Source: Enterobacter bugandensis
GTDB taxonomy: Bacteria; Pseudomonadota; Gammaproteobacteria; Enterobacterales; Enterobacteriaceae
Assembly: GCF_900324475.1 (NCBI RefSeq)
Contig: NZ_LT992502.1
Coordinates: 4,092,001 to 4,156,000, forward strand
Direction of reading: 5' to 3'
Length of the DNA: 64,000 bases
Shown here: piece by piece, positions 21,911 through 32,049 of the stretch
Position numbering within the stretch: the first letter of the stretch is position 1
How the letters are laid out: each line of letters opens with the position of its first letter
Notes under the pieces: generated by a model
Seen by the model: the letters and a program-made list of their open reading frames with translations, nothing else
What the model was told of the DNA's origin: nothing
The model's database searches: none
Program-made: the position numbers and the translations under genes

Positions 21911-23182
21911 GTGAAAGATATTATTACCCGCCATAAAGCGGGAGAAGATCTCGGTATTTGCTCTGTTTGCTCAGCGCACCCGCTAGTAATCGAAGCCGCA
22001 TTGCGGTTCGATTTGCATACCGACAACAAGGTACTGATTGAAGCTACCTCAAATCAGGTGAACCAGTTCGGCGGTTACACCGGTATGAAACCCGCTGATT
22101 TCCGTGATTTTGTTCTGAAGATCGCTAAAGAGGTGGGCTTTCCGCATGAACGTTTGATCCTGGGTGGCGATCATCTGGGGCCAAACTGCTGGCAAAACGA
22201 ACCGGCAGACGCGGCGATGGAGAAATCCATCGCATTGATCAAAGCCTATATCGCGGCGGGGTTTAGCAAGATCCACCTGGACGCCTCAATGTCCTGTGCA
22301 GACGATCCTGTCCCACTCCCGCCAGGGGTGGTGGCACAGCGTGCCGCCCGACTGTGCAAAGCCGCAGAAGAGACAGCCACTGAAGAACAAAAAGCGGCGC
22401 TAACCTACGTGATTGGTACTGAGGTTCCCGTTCCCGGCGGTGAAGCCAGCAGTATTAACAGCGTTCATGTTACCCATGTGGAAGATGCCGCGCAGACGCT
22501 GGAAACGCATCGTGAGGCCTTTGCCGCGCTCGGTCTGGACGAGGCGATGACGCGTGTGATTGCGATAGTCGTACAACCCGGCGTGGAGTTCGACCATACG
22601 CAAATCATTCACTACCAGCCGCACGCGGCAGAGGCGCTTTCCGGCTGGATCCGCCAGACCCCCATGGTCTATGAGGCGCACTCCACCGACTACCAGACAC
22701 GTCAGGCCTATCGTGCTTTGGTTCGCGATCACTTCGCGATCCTGAAAGTCGGCCCGGCGCTTACCTTTGCCCTGCGAGAAGCCATTTTTGCCCTTGCACA
22801 AATGGAGAAGGCCCTCATCGCCCCTGAGCAACGCAGCCATGCGCTTGACGTGATCGACGAAGTCATGCTGAACGAGCCGGATTACTGGAAGAAGTACTAC
22901 CGCCCCACCTGGAGCCAGGCAATGGTGGATATTCACTTTAGCCTGTCCGATCGCATTCGCTACTACTGGCCGCACCCGCGCATTCGCCAGAGCGTTGAGA
23001 AGTTGATCGCTAATCTGAGCACAACCTCCTTGCCTCTGGGGCTGATTAGCCAGTTTATGCCCGTCCAGTTCGAACGATTGTCGATGAATGAGATCGCCGC
23101 AACACCGCAAAATCTCATCATCGACAAAATACAGGATGTATTACGCGCCTATCGATTTGGCTGCACCCCTGAACCCCTCTAA
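21911..23182 (+). CDS. gatZ: Tagatose-bisphosphate aldolase accessory subunit GatZ
   Basis: Predicted 423 residues (E. coli 420). GatZ has a TIM-barrel-like fold without known catalysis of its own and is needed for full activity and stability of GatY. The start reads [31 protein letters not shown], and characteristic stretches are [12 protein letters not shown] and [13 protein letters not shown]. It follows gatY by 34 bp with an AGGAGGAAAC ribosome-binding site, and precedes the PTS genes. Confidence 0.94.
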   Translation: MKDIITRHKAGEDLGICSVCSAHPLVIEAALRFDLHTDNKVLIEATSNQVNQFGGYTGMKPADFRDFVLKIAKEVGFPHERLILGGDHLGPNCWQNEPADAAMEKSIALIKAYIAAGFSKIHLDASMSCADDPVPLPPGVVAQRAARLCKAAEETATEEQKAALTYVIGTEVPVPGGEASSINSVHVTHVEDAAQTLETHREAFAALGLDEAMTRVIAIVVQPGVEFDHTQIIHYQPHAAEALSGWIRQTPMVYEAHSTDYQTRQAYRALVRDHFAILKVGPALTFALREAIFALAQMEKALIAPEQRSHALDVIDEVMLNEPDYWKKYYRPTWSQAMVDIHFSLSDRIRYYWPHPRIRQSVEKLIANLSTTSLPLGLISQFMPVQFERLSMNEIAATPQNLIIDKIQDVLRAYRFGCTPEPL

Positions 23183-23195
23183 TGCCGGAGAGTGT

Positions 23196-23663
23196 ATGAG
23201 TCACGTTTTTGTCCGTACCGGAATTGAGTTTGAAACCTGCCAGCAGGCGCTGGCGCATATTGGCGAGGAGATGCTGGCTAACGGTGTTGTACACGCCACC
23301 TACCCTGCCGCCCTTCTGGAAAGGGAGATGAACTACCCCACCGGCATTGCCCTTGAACGCCATGCGGTCGCTATTCCGCACTGCGAAGCCGTACATGCGA
23401 AACGCCCCGCGATTTACCTGATTCGTCCGGACAAACCGGTGCATTTTCAGCAGGCCGATGATGATGGCGAGGTCGCCGTCTCACTCATCATCGCGTTAAT
23501 CGTTGAAAACCCTGCGGCGCAAATGAAATTGCTGCGCCGCCTTTTCAGTGAGCTACAAAACCCGGACGTGCTGGACATGCTGCTGGCTGCGCCCGCAGAG
23601 CGCCTGGCCGATCGTTTACGGGAGACGATCCTTGAGCCTGTCGCCTGTGCCCGGGCTTCATAA
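23196..23663 (+). CDS. gatA: Galactitol PTS EIIA component GatA
   Basis: Predicted 155 residues (E. coli 150). EIIA of the fructose-mannitol-like PTS-2 fold accepts phosphate from HPr and passes it to GatB. The active-site histidine lies in the [19 protein letters not shown] region, at about residue 68 by comparison with the family. The ATG at 23196, preceded by GGAGAG, was chosen over longer in-frame starts inside gatZ. It is cytosolic, and the gene follows gatZ by 13 bp. The C-terminal 10 residues diverge from E. coli. Confidence 0.93.
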   Translation: MSHVFVRTGIEFETCQQALAHIGEEMLANGVVHATYPAALLEREMNYPTGIALERHAVAIPHCEAVHAKRPAIYLIRPDKPVHFQQADDDGEVAVSLIIALIVENPAAQMKLLRRLFSELQNPDVLDMLLAAPAERLADRLRETILEPVACARAS

Positions 23664-23691
23664 CATACTGATAATAAGAAAGGAGTACCCT

Positions 23692-23976
23692 ATGAAACGC
23701 AAAGTTATTGTTGCCTGTGGCGGTGCTGTCGCCACCTCAACCATGGCAGCAGAAGAGATCAAAGAACTGTGTGAAGCCCACCACATTGAGCTGGATCTGG
23801 TCCAGTGCAGGGTGACTGAAATCGAAACCTATATGGACGGTGCAGACCTGATTTGTACCACGGCGAAAGTTGACAGAGCCTTTGGCGATATCCCGGTGGT
23901 GCATGGCATGCCGTTTGTATCCGGCGTCGGCATCGAAGCCCTGCAGCAAAAAATTCTGACCATCCTCGAGGGGTAA
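23692..23976 (+). CDS. gatB: Galactitol PTS EIIB component GatB
   Basis: Predicted 94 residues, the E. coli length. The phosphocysteine is Cys9 in [19 protein letters not shown], the PTS lactose/galactitol IIB P-loop. It relays phosphate from GatA to galactitol as GatC imports it. An AGGAG ribosome-binding site precedes the ATG. The stop lies four bases before gatC. A longer frame upstream overlaps gatA and is not used. Confidence 0.94.
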   Translation: MKRKVIVACGGAVATSTMAAEEIKELCEAHHIELDLVQCRVTEIETYMDGADLICTTAKVDRAFGDIPVVHGMPFVSGVGIEALQQKILTILEG

Positions 23977-23980
23977 GATC

Positions 23981-25354
23981 ATGTTTACCGAAATCATGCG
24001 GTACATCCTCGATCTGGGGCCAACCGTAATGCTGCCAATCGTCATCATCATCTTCTCTAAGCTGTTGGGGATGAAGCTGGGCGATTGCTTTAAATCCGGC
24101 CTACATATCGGCATTGGCTTCGTCGGGATCGGTCTGGTTATTGGCCTGATGCTTGACTCCATCGGCCCGGCGGCCAAAGCGATGGCTGAGCAGTTCCAGA
24201 TTAACCTGCACGTGGTAGATGTCGGCTGGCCTGGTTCATCCCCAATGACCTGGGCATCACAGATTGCACTTATCGCTATCCCTGTTGCCATTGGCGTCAA
24301 CGTTGTCATGCTAGTGACGCGGATGACGCGGGTAGTGAACGTCGATATCTGGAACATCTGGCACATGACCTTCACCGGTGCGATGCTGCACCTGGCAACC
24401 GGCTCTTACTGGCTGGGGATCCTGGGCGTTGTAGTGCACGCCGCGTTTGTTTACAAGCTGGGGGACTGGTTTGCCAAAGACACGCGGGACTTCTTCGGTC
24501 TGGAAGGGATCGCCATCCCTCACGGCTCGTCAGCTTACCTCGGCCCAATCGCCGTTCTGGTCGATACGATTATCGATAAAATCCCAGGCCTGAAGCGTAT
24601 TCATTTTAGCGCTGACGACGTGCAAAAACGCTTTGGCCCGTTTGGCGAACCGGTCACAGTTGGGTTTGTGATGGGACTGGCCATTGGCATGCTGGCAGGC
24701 TACGACACCAAATCCGTTCTCCAGCTGGCCGTGAAAACCGCCGCCGTGATGCTGCTGATGCCGCGCGTTATCAAACCGATCATGGACGGCCTGACGCCGA
24801 TTGCTAAACATGCCCGTAAACGTCTGCAGGCAAAGTTTGGTGGGCAGGAGTTCTTAATTGGTCTCGATCCGGCGCTGCTGCTGGGCCATACGTCCGTCGT
24901 CTCCGCCAGCCTGATTTTCATACCGCTCACTATCCTGATTGCTGTTATGGTGCCGGGAAACCAGGTGTTGCCGTTCGGTGACCTTGCCACTATCGGCTTT
25001 TTTGTGGCGATGGCGGTCGCGGTGCATCAGGGCAACCTGTTCCGCACGCTTATCTCTGGCGTCATCATAATGGGCATTACGCTGTGGATTGCGACCCAGA
25101 CCATCGGCCTGCACACCCAGCTTGCGCAAAATGCTGGCGCGTTGAAAGCGGGCGGACTGGTGGCCTCCATGGATCAGGGCGGTTCACCCGTCACCTGGCT
25201 GCTCATCCAATTGTTCACCTGGCAAAACGTGGTGGGGTTCATCGTGATTGGTGCCATTTACGTCACCGGCATCCTGCTTACCTGGCGACGTGCCCGCGTG
25301 TTTAACGCGGCAGAAAAGAACGCCGCTGCCCCGCAAAGCCAGACGGTGTCTTGA
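23981..25354 (+). CDS. gatC: Galactitol PTS EIIC permease GatC
   Basis: Predicted 457 residues (E. coli 451). The membrane component brings galactitol in with concurrent phosphorylation to galactitol 1-phosphate. About nine to ten hydrophobic segments are visible, starting MFTEIMRYILDLGPTVMLPIVIIIFSKLLG. The family loops GLEGIAIPHGSSAYLGPIAV and DQGGSPVTWLL are present. The C-terminal tail is short and soluble. E. coli K-12 GatC carries lineage-specific changes that affect function; this copy is full length with no break. Confidence 0.94.
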   Translation: MFTEIMRYILDLGPTVMLPIVIIIFSKLLGMKLGDCFKSGLHIGIGFVGIGLVIGLMLDSIGPAAKAMAEQFQINLHVVDVGWPGSSPMTWASQIALIAIPVAIGVNVVMLVTRMTRVVNVDIWNIWHMTFTGAMLHLATGSYWLGILGVVVHAAFVYKLGDWFAKDTRDFFGLEGIAIPHGSSAYLGPIAVLVDTIIDKIPGLKRIHFSADDVQKRFGPFGEPVTVGFVMGLAIGMLAGYDTKSVLQLAVKTAAVMLLMPRVIKPIMDGLTPIAKHARKRLQAKFGGQEFLIGLDPALLLGHTSVVSASLIFIPLTILIAVMVPGNQVLPFGDLATIGFFVAMAVAVHQGNLFRTLISGVIIMGITLWIATQTIGLHTQLAQNAGALKAGGLVASMDQGGSPVTWLLIQLFTWQNVVGFIVIGAIYVTGILLTWRRARVFNAAEKNAAAPQSQTVS

Positions 25355-25394
25355 TATCCGGGGAGCCATGCTCCCCTCTTTTTCTGGAGTGAAT

Positions 25395-26438
25395 ATGAAA
25401 TCAGTGGTAATTCACGCTGAGGGCAACGTGCGCGTTGAAGAACGTCCAATCCCTCACATTCAGGCTGCGGATGATGTGCGGGTGCGTATTGCCTGCTCAG
25501 GATTATGTGGCTCCGATATTCCGCGAATTTTTGCCGGAGGGGCACATTATTATCCCATCACCCTCGGACATGAATTTAGCGGTCATGTCGAAGCCTGTGG
25601 TACCGAAGTACACGATCTCAAGGCAGGCGATCCGGTTGCCTGCGTGCCATTACTGCCCTGCTTTTCCTGTCCGGCGTGTGAAAAAGGCTACTTCTCGCTC
25701 TGCAAGCAGTATCAGTTTGTCGGATCTCGCAGCGAAGGCGGCAACGCGGAATATATCGTGGTGAAGCGAGCAAACCTGTTCCGCCTTCCTGCAGAGATGG
25801 CAATTGAAGATGGTGCATTTATTGAGCCCATAACCGTAGGGCTACATGCGTTTCATCTTGCTTCCGGCTGCGAGGGTAAGAACGTCATCATTGTCGGCGC
25901 AGGCACTATCGGCCTGCTGGCGATGCAGTGTGCACTGGCATTGGGCGCCAACAGCGTTATCGCGATCGATATCAACGACGATAAGCTCGCGCTGGCAACA
26001 ACGCTGGGGGCAACTCAGGTGTTTAATAGCCGCGCTCTGGCCGCAGACGACATCCTTAACGCCTTGAGCGACAACCCGTTTGATCAGTTGGTTCTTGAGA
26101 CTGCTGGTACACCGCAAACCGTTACGCTCGCCATTGATATCGCCGGGCCGCGGGCCCAGGTCGCGCTGGTGGGTACGCTGCATCATGACCTGAACTTACC
26201 TGCGGCGACATTTAGCAAGATACTGCGTAAGGAGTTGACGCTTCTGGGAAGCTGGATGAATTATTCGGCCCCGTGGCCGGGTGAAGAATGGAAAACCGCA
26301 GCCCGTCTGCTCACAGAGAAAAAATTGCAGCTAAAGCCCCTTATTGCTCATACCGGCGATAGCGACAGCTTTGCTCAGGCTGTGCAAGGACTAAACGGTG
26401 CGCCTATGCAGGGCAAAATTATGCTGCGCTTTGCGTAG
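25395..26438 (+). CDS. gatD: Galactitol-1-phosphate 5-dehydrogenase GatD
   Basis: Predicted 347 residues (E. coli 346), of the zinc medium-chain dehydrogenase family. It oxidises galactitol 1-phosphate to tagatose 6-phosphate with NAD+. Catalytic zinc ligands are Cys38 and the His59-Glu60 pair, and the structural zinc site is Cys89, Cys92, Cys95 and Cys103. The Rossmann motif is VIIVGAGTIGLLAMQ near residue 165. The ATG at 25395 after CTGGAGTG was chosen over the longer frame inside gatC. A kinase for tagatose 6-phosphate is not encoded in the window and must come from elsewhere (PfkA or similar). Confidence 0.94.
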   Translation: MKSVVIHAEGNVRVEERPIPHIQAADDVRVRIACSGLCGSDIPRIFAGGAHYYPITLGHEFSGHVEACGTEVHDLKAGDPVACVPLLPCFSCPACEKGYFSLCKQYQFVGSRSEGGNAEYIVVKRANLFRLPAEMAIEDGAFIEPITVGLHAFHLASGCEGKNVIIVGAGTIGLLAMQCALALGANSVIAIDINDDKLALATTLGATQVFNSRALAADDILNALSDNPFDQLVLETAGTPQTVTLAIDIAGPRAQVALVGTLHHDLNLPAATFSKILRKELTLLGSWMNYSAPWPGEEWKTAARLLTEKKLQLKPLIAHTGDSDSFAQAVQGLNGAPMQGKIMLRFA

Positions 26439-26474
26439 TGCTTCGAGCCAGCAACCTGAGCTGGCTCACATTTA

Positions 26475-26519
26475 CTTTCGAATATTACCGTACACCTTTC
26501 GCATACCTTCGATTAGAAT
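26475..26519 (+). promoter_or_regulatory. Candidate GatR operator and promoter ahead of gatR
   Basis: CTTTCGAATA at 26475 and CTTTCGCATA at 26496 are direct repeats exactly 21 bp apart, about two helical turns. A weaker third copy, CCTTCGATTA, begins at 26506. TAGAAT at 26514-26519 could be the -10. The shared motif with the gatY promoter suggests autoregulation by GatR. Confidence 0.55.
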
Positions 26520-26548
26520 AGAGGCAGTTAATTATCAGGCAATTCAAT

Positions 26549-27322
26549 ATGAACTCATTTGAGCGACGCAATAAAATCGTTGACCTCGTCAACGCTCAGG
26601 GCAGTGTCATGGTGCTGGATCTGTCGAATATGTTTGGCATTTCAGAAGTGACGATTCGAACAGATCTGCGTCTGCTGGAAGAAAAGGGATTGGTCACGCG
26701 TTTTCACGGTGGCGCCGCAAGGCCCGGCAGCAACCTGGCAGAAAGCGAAAATCAGGAAGTGGTGCTGGAAGACCGTTATCAACTTGCGAGCGACCCGAAG
26801 AAGCGCATCGCACAGGCTGCCGCGGCCATGATTGAAGAGGGAATGACGATCATTCTGGACAGCGGAAGCACCACCATGCTCATCGCCGAAGCGCTGACCA
26901 AACGAGCCAATATCACCGTCATCACCAACAGCCTGCCTGCCGCGTTTGCCCTCTCGGAAAATAAAGACATTACGCTCGTGGTTTGTGGCGGTACCGTGCG
27001 CCATAAAACCCACTCTATGCATGGCACCATCGCTGAGCGCTCTCTGACCGGGATAAGCGCAGATCTGATGTTTGTCGGCGCGGACGGTATTGATGCCACC
27101 AACGGCATTACGACGTTCAATGAAGGCTATTCGATCAGCAGCGTGATGGCAGCTGCAGCGCATAAGGTGATTGCAGTGCTGGACGCCAGTAAATTTAATC
27201 GCCGCGGGTTCAACCAGGTGCTGCCGATGGAAAAAATAGACTGTGTGATTACGGATGATGGAATCGGCAAGCACGAAAAAGAACTGTTGGGTAAAACGGG
27301 CACCGAGATCATCACAGTGTAG
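26549..27322 (+). CDS. gatR: Galactitol operon repressor GatR (DeoR family)
   Basis: Predicted 257 residues, full length. The N-terminal DeoR helix-turn-helix (RRNKIVDLVNAQGSVMVLDLSNMFGISEVTIRTDLRLLEEKGLVTRFHGGA) is followed by a sugar-phosphate-sensing domain, with DSGSTTMLIAEAL and VGADGID motifs. It should repress gatYZABCD until a galactitol-derived phosphate is present. In E. coli K-12 gatR is interrupted by an insertion sequence, making gat expression constitutive; here it is intact, so regulated expression is expected. It has its own upstream space of 110 bp with operator-like repeats. Confidence 0.93.
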   Translation: MNSFERRNKIVDLVNAQGSVMVLDLSNMFGISEVTIRTDLRLLEEKGLVTRFHGGAARPGSNLAESENQEVVLEDRYQLASDPKKRIAQAAAAMIEEGMTIILDSGSTTMLIAEALTKRANITVITNSLPAAFALSENKDITLVVCGGTVRHKTHSMHGTIAERSLTGISADLMFVGADGIDATNGITTFNEGYSISSVMAAAAHKVIAVLDASKFNRRGFNQVLPMEKIDCVITDDGIGKHEKELLGKTGTEIITV

Positions 27323-27327
27323 TTTGC

Positions 27328-27357
27328 AGGCCGGGTAAGGCGCAGCCGCCACCCGGC
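27328..27357. repeat. REP-like palindrome between gatR and rsmI
   Basis: GCCGGGTAAGGCG pairs imperfectly with the downstream CGCCACCCGGC. It sits between two convergent genes and is a typical REP position. Confidence 0.75.
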
Positions 27358-27373
27358 AAAACAGTATCAGAAA

Positions 27374-28237
27374 TTACTCCCCCTGCTGCTCCAGCGCATA
27401 CTTATACAGCGCATTTTTCTTCACGCCGTGAATCTCTGCTGCTAATGCCGCCGCTTTCTTCAGCGGCAGTTCGGCCTGCAGCAAGGCCAGCGTGCGCAGC
27501 GCATCAGCAGGCAGGGCATCCTCTTCTGCCTTATGCCCTTCGACAATCAGCACCATTTCGCCTTTGCGGCGGTTTTCGTCTTCCTTCACCCACGCCAGCA
27601 GTTCACCGACTGGCGCGCCGTGAATGGTTTCCCAGGTTTTGGTCAGCTCGCGCGCCAGCACCACGTAGCGGGATTCGCCCCAGACGGTCACCATATCTTC
27701 CAGGCTTTCCAGCAGGCGGTGCGTGGATTCGTAGAAAATCAGAGTGCGCGGTTCCGCTTCCAGCTCTTTTAAGACGTCGCGGCGGCCTTTGGATTTGGCA
27801 GGGAGGAAGCCTTCATAGCAGAAACGGTCAGACGGCAGACCTGCAGCGCTTAACGCAGCAATAGCGGCGCACGGTCCAGGCAGTGGCACAACGCGAATCC
27901 CGGCTTCGCGACAGGTGCGCACCAGATGGTAGCCAGGATCGTTAATCAGCGGCGTCCCGGCGTCAGAGACCAGCGCGATGTTCTGCCCCTCTTTGAGCTT
28001 CGCCACCAGCGTTTCGGCTTTTTGTTGCTCATTGTGATCGTGCAGGGCAAACAAACGGGCGTTAATCGCGAAATGTTGCAGCAGTAAACCGGTGTGGCGG
28101 GTGTCTTCAGCGGCAATTAAATCAACAGCTTGCAATACGTTCAGCGCACGTTGGGTAATATCAGACAAATTCCCGATAGGAGTAGGTACAATATAAAGCT
28201 GGCCTTGAGAATTATCTGCCGTTTCGTGTTGTTTCAT
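27374..28237 (-). CDS. rsmI: 16S rRNA (cytidine1402-2'-O)-methyltransferase RsmI
   Basis: Predicted 287 residues (E. coli 286), of the tetrapyrrole-methylase fold. It 2'-O-methylates C1402 of 16S rRNA in the ribosomal P site, with RsmH adding the N4 methyl group. Conserved parts are [46 protein letters not shown] and [19 protein letters not shown]. It is divergent from lpoA with only 62 bp between starts, so the two promoters overlap. Confidence 0.95.
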   Translation of the reverse strand: MKQHETADNSQGQLYIVPTPIGNLSDITQRALNVLQAVDLIAAEDTRHTGLLLQHFAINARLFALHDHNEQQKAETLVAKLKEGQNIALVSDAGTPLINDPGYHLVRTCREAGIRVVPLPGPCAAIAALSAAGLPSDRFCYEGFLPAKSKGRRDVLKELEAEPRTLIFYESTHRLLESLEDMVTVWGESRYVVLARELTKTWETIHGAPVGELLAWVKEDENRRKGEMVLIVEGHKAEEDALPADALRTLALLQAELPLKKAAALAAEIHGVKKNALYKYALEQQGE

Positions 28238-28299
28238 TGTTTCGTCCGTATTGCCGATTTAATATTGAGCATTGCGTAAAAAAAATCACTGGATACAGT

Positions 28300-30447
28300 A
28301 TGGTACCGTTAACGTTTCTTCGAAAAAAAGCCACGCGCAGCGTGCCGCTGCTGCTCGCAGCCCTGATTTTTGCAGGCTGTGGCACCCAGGCACCTGACCA
28401 GAGCACCGCCCATCTTCAGGGCTCCGCTCAGGCTGATTCTGGCTTTTATCTGCAACAAATGTCGCAGAGTACAAATGATACCAGGATCAACTGGCAATTA
28501 CTCGCCATTCGTGCACTGCTGAAAGAGGGCAAAACCCAGCAGGCTGCCGAGCTGTTCGGCCAACTGCCGAAAGAGCTTAACGATACTCAGCAACTTGAGC
28601 AGAGCCTGCTCTCTGCCGAGCTGAAGGTCGCGCAGAAAGATTATGATGGCGCGAAAAAGATCCTGGGGAGCATCGACCTGAGCGCGCTGGATAAAAACCA
28701 GCAGGCGCGCTTCTGGCAGGCGGGCATTACCGCTGAGCAGGGGCGCCCTTCCCTGACGCTCCTGCGTGCCTTGATTGCCCAGGAGCCGCTGCTCGCCGGT
28801 GCCGACAAGCAGAAAAATATTGATGCCACCTGGCAGGCGCTTGCCTCGATGACCCAGGATCAGGCAAAGGCGCTGGTCATTAACGCGGACGAAAACGTGC
28901 TTCAGGGCTGGCTTGATCTGCAGCAGATGTGGTTTAACAACCGCAGCGATCCAAAAATGCTGAAAGCCGGTATTACCGACTGGCAGACCCGTTACCCGCA
29001 GAACCCGGGCGCAAAAATGCTGCCAACCCAGCTGGTGAATGTGCAGAACTTTAAGCCTGCGTCGACAAGCAAAATTGCGCTGCTTCTGCCGCTGAATGGC
29101 CAGGCGGCAGTGTTTGGCCGTACGATTCAACAGGGCTTTGAAGCAGCGAAAAACGGCACCACGCCGGTAACGGGCAGTGCGGTTCCGGTGCAGGCAGCGC
29201 AGGCGGCCAACGTGAACGACGTTGTCAGCCCCTCAGCCGCCGAGACCAGTGACCTGACCACCGCACAAACCCCGCCGCAGGGTACAATGCAAAACCCGGT
29301 TACCGCACCGACTACCCCTCCAGCAACTGCCGCACCAGCAGCACAGGCTCCGGCTGAGGCACAAGCGACGCCTGCACCAGAGGCAACGACAGAACAGCCT
29401 CAACAGCAGCCGGCACAACCAGCATCACAACCTGCCGCTCAGCCGCAGGCCGTGGCGACCGCCAGCGCGAACCCTGGCGCTGAGCTGAAAATCTACGACA
29501 CCAGTTCGAAGCCGCTTGACCAGGTGCTGGCGCAGGTTCAGCAGGACGGGGCAAGCATCGTTGTCGGCCCGCTGCTGAAAAACAACGTGGAAGAGCTGAT
29601 GAAGAGCAATACCACGCTGAACGTACTGGCGCTCAACCAGCCGGAACAGGTTCAGAACCGGGCCAATATTTGCTACTTCGCACTCTCTCCGGAAGATGAA
29701 GCCCGCGATGCGGCGCGTCATATTCACGAGCAGGGTAAGCAGGCTCCGCTGTTGCTCATCCCGCGCAGTACGCTGGGCGATCGCGTGGCTAATGCTTTTG
29801 CCGACGAGTGGCAGAAGCTGGGCGGCGGCATCGTGCTGCAGCAGAAATTCGGTTCCGTCTCAGAACTGCGTGCGGGCGTTAACGGTGGAGCGGGTATCGC
29901 GCTTAACGGCAGTCCGGTTTCCGCCAGCCTGCCGCAGCAGCAGAACGTGACCATTGGCGGCCTGACCATCCCTGCCCCGCCAACCGACGCGCAGATAAGC
30001 GGTGGTGGTAAAGTGGATGCGGCCTATATCGTTGCCACGCCGCAGGAGATCGCCTTTATCAAGCCGATGATCGCGATGCGTAACGGCAGCCAGAGCGGCG
30101 CAACGCTCTACGCCAGCTCCCGCAGCGCACAGGGCACCGCAGGCCCGGATTTCCGTCTGGAAATGGACGGCCTGCAGTACAGCGAAATCCCGATGCTGGC
30201 GGGCAGCAACCCGGCGCTGATGCAGCAGGCGCTAAGCTCCGTACGTAACGACTACTCTCTGGCGCGTCTGTATGCGATGGGTGTTGATGCGTGGGCGCTG
30301 GCAAACCACTTTACCCAGATGCGTCAGGTGCCGGGCTTTGAGCTTAACGGCAACACCGGCGATCTGACCGCCACTCAGGACTGTGTGATTAACAGGAAGT
30401 TATCATGGCTCAAATACCAGCAGGGGCAAATCGTCCCGGCCAGTTAA
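28300..30447 (+). CDS. lpoA: Outer-membrane lipoprotein activator of PBP1a, LpoA
   Basis: Predicted 715 residues, longer than E. coli LpoA (678). The lipoprotein signal has a lipobox LIFAGC with Cys at residue 27. An N-terminal TPR-like helical domain (about 35-260) is followed by a C-terminal periplasmic-binding-protein-like domain that docks on PBP1a and stimulates its transpeptidase. Between them is a long linker very rich in Ala, Pro, Gln and Thr (about residues 285-410), which accounts for the extra length. The ATG at 28300 was chosen because it gives a proper lipoprotein signal; the longer frame upstream overlaps the rsmI promoter. The 3' end overlaps yraN by 43 bp. Confidence 0.95.
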   Translation: MVPLTFLRKKATRSVPLLLAALIFAGCGTQAPDQSTAHLQGSAQADSGFYLQQMSQSTNDTRINWQLLAIRALLKEGKTQQAAELFGQLPKELNDTQQLEQSLLSAELKVAQKDYDGAKKILGSIDLSALDKNQQARFWQAGITAEQGRPSLTLLRALIAQEPLLAGADKQKNIDATWQALASMTQDQAKALVINADENVLQGWLDLQQMWFNNRSDPKMLKAGITDWQTRYPQNPGAKMLPTQLVNVQNFKPASTSKIALLLPLNGQAAVFGRTIQQGFEAAKNGTTPVTGSAVPVQAAQAANVNDVVSPSAAETSDLTTAQTPPQGTMQNPVTAPTTPPATAAPAAQAPAEAQATPAPEATTEQPQQQPAQPASQPAAQPQAVATASANPGAELKIYDTSSKPLDQVLAQVQQDGASIVVGPLLKNNVEELMKSNTTLNVLALNQPEQVQNRANICYFALSPEDEARDAARHIHEQGKQAPLLLIPRSTLGDRVANAFADEWQKLGGGIVLQQKFGSVSELRAGVNGGAGIALNGSPVSASLPQQQNVTIGGLTIPAPPTDAQISGGGKVDAAYIVATPQEIAFIKPMIAMRNGSQSGATLYASSRSAQGTAGPDFRLEMDGLQYSEIPMLAGSNPALMQQALSSVRNDYSLARLYAMGVDAWALANHFTQMRQVPGFELNGNTGDLTATQDCVINRKLSWLKYQQGQIVPAS

Positions 30448-30800
30448 GCCGTAAAGAGACCGGCGATGCGTGGGAGTTAAAAGCGCGTCGCTGGCTCGAA
30501 GGCAAAGGACTGCGCTTTATCGCCGCCAACGTCCGCGGGCGCGGCGGCGAAATTGATCTGATCATGAAAGACGGTCAGGTGATTGTGTTTGTAGAAGTCC
30601 GCTTTCGACAGTCTTCCCGTTTTGGCGGTGCTGCCGCCAGCGTGACGCTCGCCAAACAACATAAATTATTACAGACTGCCCACTTGTGGCTTGCCCGCCA
30701 TAATGGGAGCTTTGATACTGTGGATTGCCGTTTCGATGTGATAGCCTTCACCGGAAATGAGATCGAATGGCTTAAAAACGCTTTTGGCGAAGACGCATAA
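30405..30800 (+). CDS. yraN: UPF0102 nuclease-like protein YraN
   Basis: Predicted 131 residues, the E. coli length. It has the PD-(D/E)XK-like core [25 protein letters not shown], in which the acidic residues and the lysine or arginine of the nuclease fold are present. Activity is not established. The ATG at 30405 lies inside the end of lpoA in another frame, a 43-bp overlap also found in E. coli, which points to translational coupling. It precedes diaA by 21 bp. Confidence 0.92.
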   Translation: MAQIPAGANRPGQLSRKETGDAWELKARRWLEGKGLRFIAANVRGRGGEIDLIMKDGQVIVFVEVRFRQSSRFGGAAASVTLAKQHKLLQTAHLWLARHNGSFDTVDCRFDVIAFTGNEIEWLKNAFGEDA

Positions 30801-30821
30801 TTAAGATTTAAAAGGGATAAC

Positions 30822-31412
30822 GTGCTCGAAAGAATTAAAGTGTGCTTCACAGAAAGCATCCAGACTCAGATTGCCGCGGCGGAAGCCCTTCCGGACGCGA
30901 TCTCTCGCGCTGCAATGACGCTGGTGCAATCCCTGCTTAACGGCAACAAAATCCTCTGTTGTGGCAACGGAACCTCAGCCGCCAACGCACAGCATTTTGC
31001 TGCCAGCATGATTAACCGTTTTGAAACCGAACGCCCGAGTTTACCTGCCATTGCACTTAATACCGATAATGTGGTCTTAACAGCGATTGCTAACGATCGT
31101 CTGCATGACGAAATTTACGCAAAGCAGGTGCGCGCCCTGGGGCATGCCGGCGATGTGCTGCTGGCGATCTCCACGCGCGGCAACAGCCGGGACATCGTCA
31201 AAGCCGTTGAAGCCGCCGTTACCCGCGACATGACCATCGTCGCCTTAACCGGCTATGACGGCGGTGAGCTGGCGGGTCTGCTCGGGCCGCAGGATGTGGA
31301 AATCCGCATTCCGTCTCACCGTAGCGCACGTATCCAGGAGATGCATATGCTCACGGTAAACTGCTTATGCGATTTGATCGATAACACGCTTTTCCCTCAC
31401 CAGGATGATTAA
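30822..31412 (+). CDS. diaA: DnaA initiator-associating protein DiaA
   Basis: Predicted 196 residues, as in E. coli. A tetrameric SIS-domain protein that binds DnaA and promotes its ordered assembly at oriC. The SIS signature lies at [24 protein letters not shown], with [21 protein letters not shown] further on. The frame begins with a GTG codon at 30822 (GTGCTCGAA) after AAAAGGGATAAC. Close relatives include GmhA, which can be mistaken for it; position next to yraN and dolP decides for DiaA. Confidence 0.94.
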   Translation: MLERIKVCFTESIQTQIAAAEALPDAISRAAMTLVQSLLNGNKILCCGNGTSAANAQHFAASMINRFETERPSLPAIALNTDNVVLTAIANDRLHDEIYAKQVRALGHAGDVLLAISTRGNSRDIVKAVEAAVTRDMTIVALTGYDGGELAGLLGPQDVEIRIPSHRSARIQEMHMLTVNCLCDLIDNTLFPHQDD

Positions 31413-31421
31413 GGAGTTTTT

Positions 31422-31997
31422 ATGAAGGCTTTATCGACCCTCGCAGTCCTTATGTCTGCATTACTGCTTCAGGGATGTATCGCTGCGGCCGTTGTGGGTA
31501 CTGCCGCAGTAGGCACCAAAGCGGCGACCGATCCGCGCTCTGTGGGAACGCAGGTGGATGACGGTACGCTGGAGCTGCGGGTCAACAGTGCGCTGTCGAA
31601 AGACGAACAAATCAAGAAAGAAGCGCGTATCAACGTGACGGCCTATCAGGGCAAAGTCCTGCTGACGGGTCAGGCACCGAATACCGAACTCTCCAGCCGC
31701 GCGAAGCAGATCGCAATGGGCGTTGAGGGCACCACGGAAGTCTTCAATGAAATCCGCCAGGGTCAGCCAATCAGCCTGGGCACCGCGTCGTCTGACACCT
31801 GGATCACCACCAAAGTCCGCTCCCAGCTGCTGGGTTCAGACCAGGTGAAATCCTCAAACGTGAAGGTAACGACCGAAAACGGTGAAGTGTTCCTGCTGGG
31901 TCTGGTGACCGATCGTGAAGGGAAAGCGGCGGCGGATATCGCCAGCCGGGTGAGCGGCGTGAAGCACGTCACCACCGCGTTTACCTACATTAAGTAA
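31422..31997 (+). CDS. dolP: Outer-membrane lipoprotein DolP (YraP), two BON domains
   Basis: Predicted 191 residues. The lipobox LLLQGC places the lipidated Cys at residue 19. Two BON domains follow (about 45-115 and 120-190). DolP binds anionic phospholipid, locates to the division site and supports BAM activity and outer-membrane integrity; in E. coli it belongs to the SigmaE regulon. It lies nine bases after the diaA stop with a GGAG ribosome-binding site. A REP-type terminator follows. Confidence 0.95.
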   Translation: MKALSTLAVLMSALLLQGCIAAAVVGTAAVGTKAATDPRSVGTQVDDGTLELRVNSALSKDEQIKKEARINVTAYQGKVLLTGQAPNTELSSRAKQIAMGVEGTTEVFNEIRQGQPISLGTASSDTWITTKVRSQLLGSDQVKSSNVKVTTENGEVFLLGLVTDREGKAAADIASRVSGVKHVTTAFTYIK

Positions 31998-32013
31998 TCC
32001 ACGTCTGACTAAA

Positions 32014-32049
32014 GGCCCGGTAGGCGCGAGCGCCACCGGGCTTTTTTTA
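32014..32049 (+). terminator. REP-like palindrome and terminator after dolP
   Basis: GCCCGGTAGGCGC pairs with the downstream GCGCCACCGGGC around a short loop, followed by seven T residues on the plus strand. It ends dolP transcripts and overlaps the last bases of the convergent yraQ gene. Confidence 0.85.
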
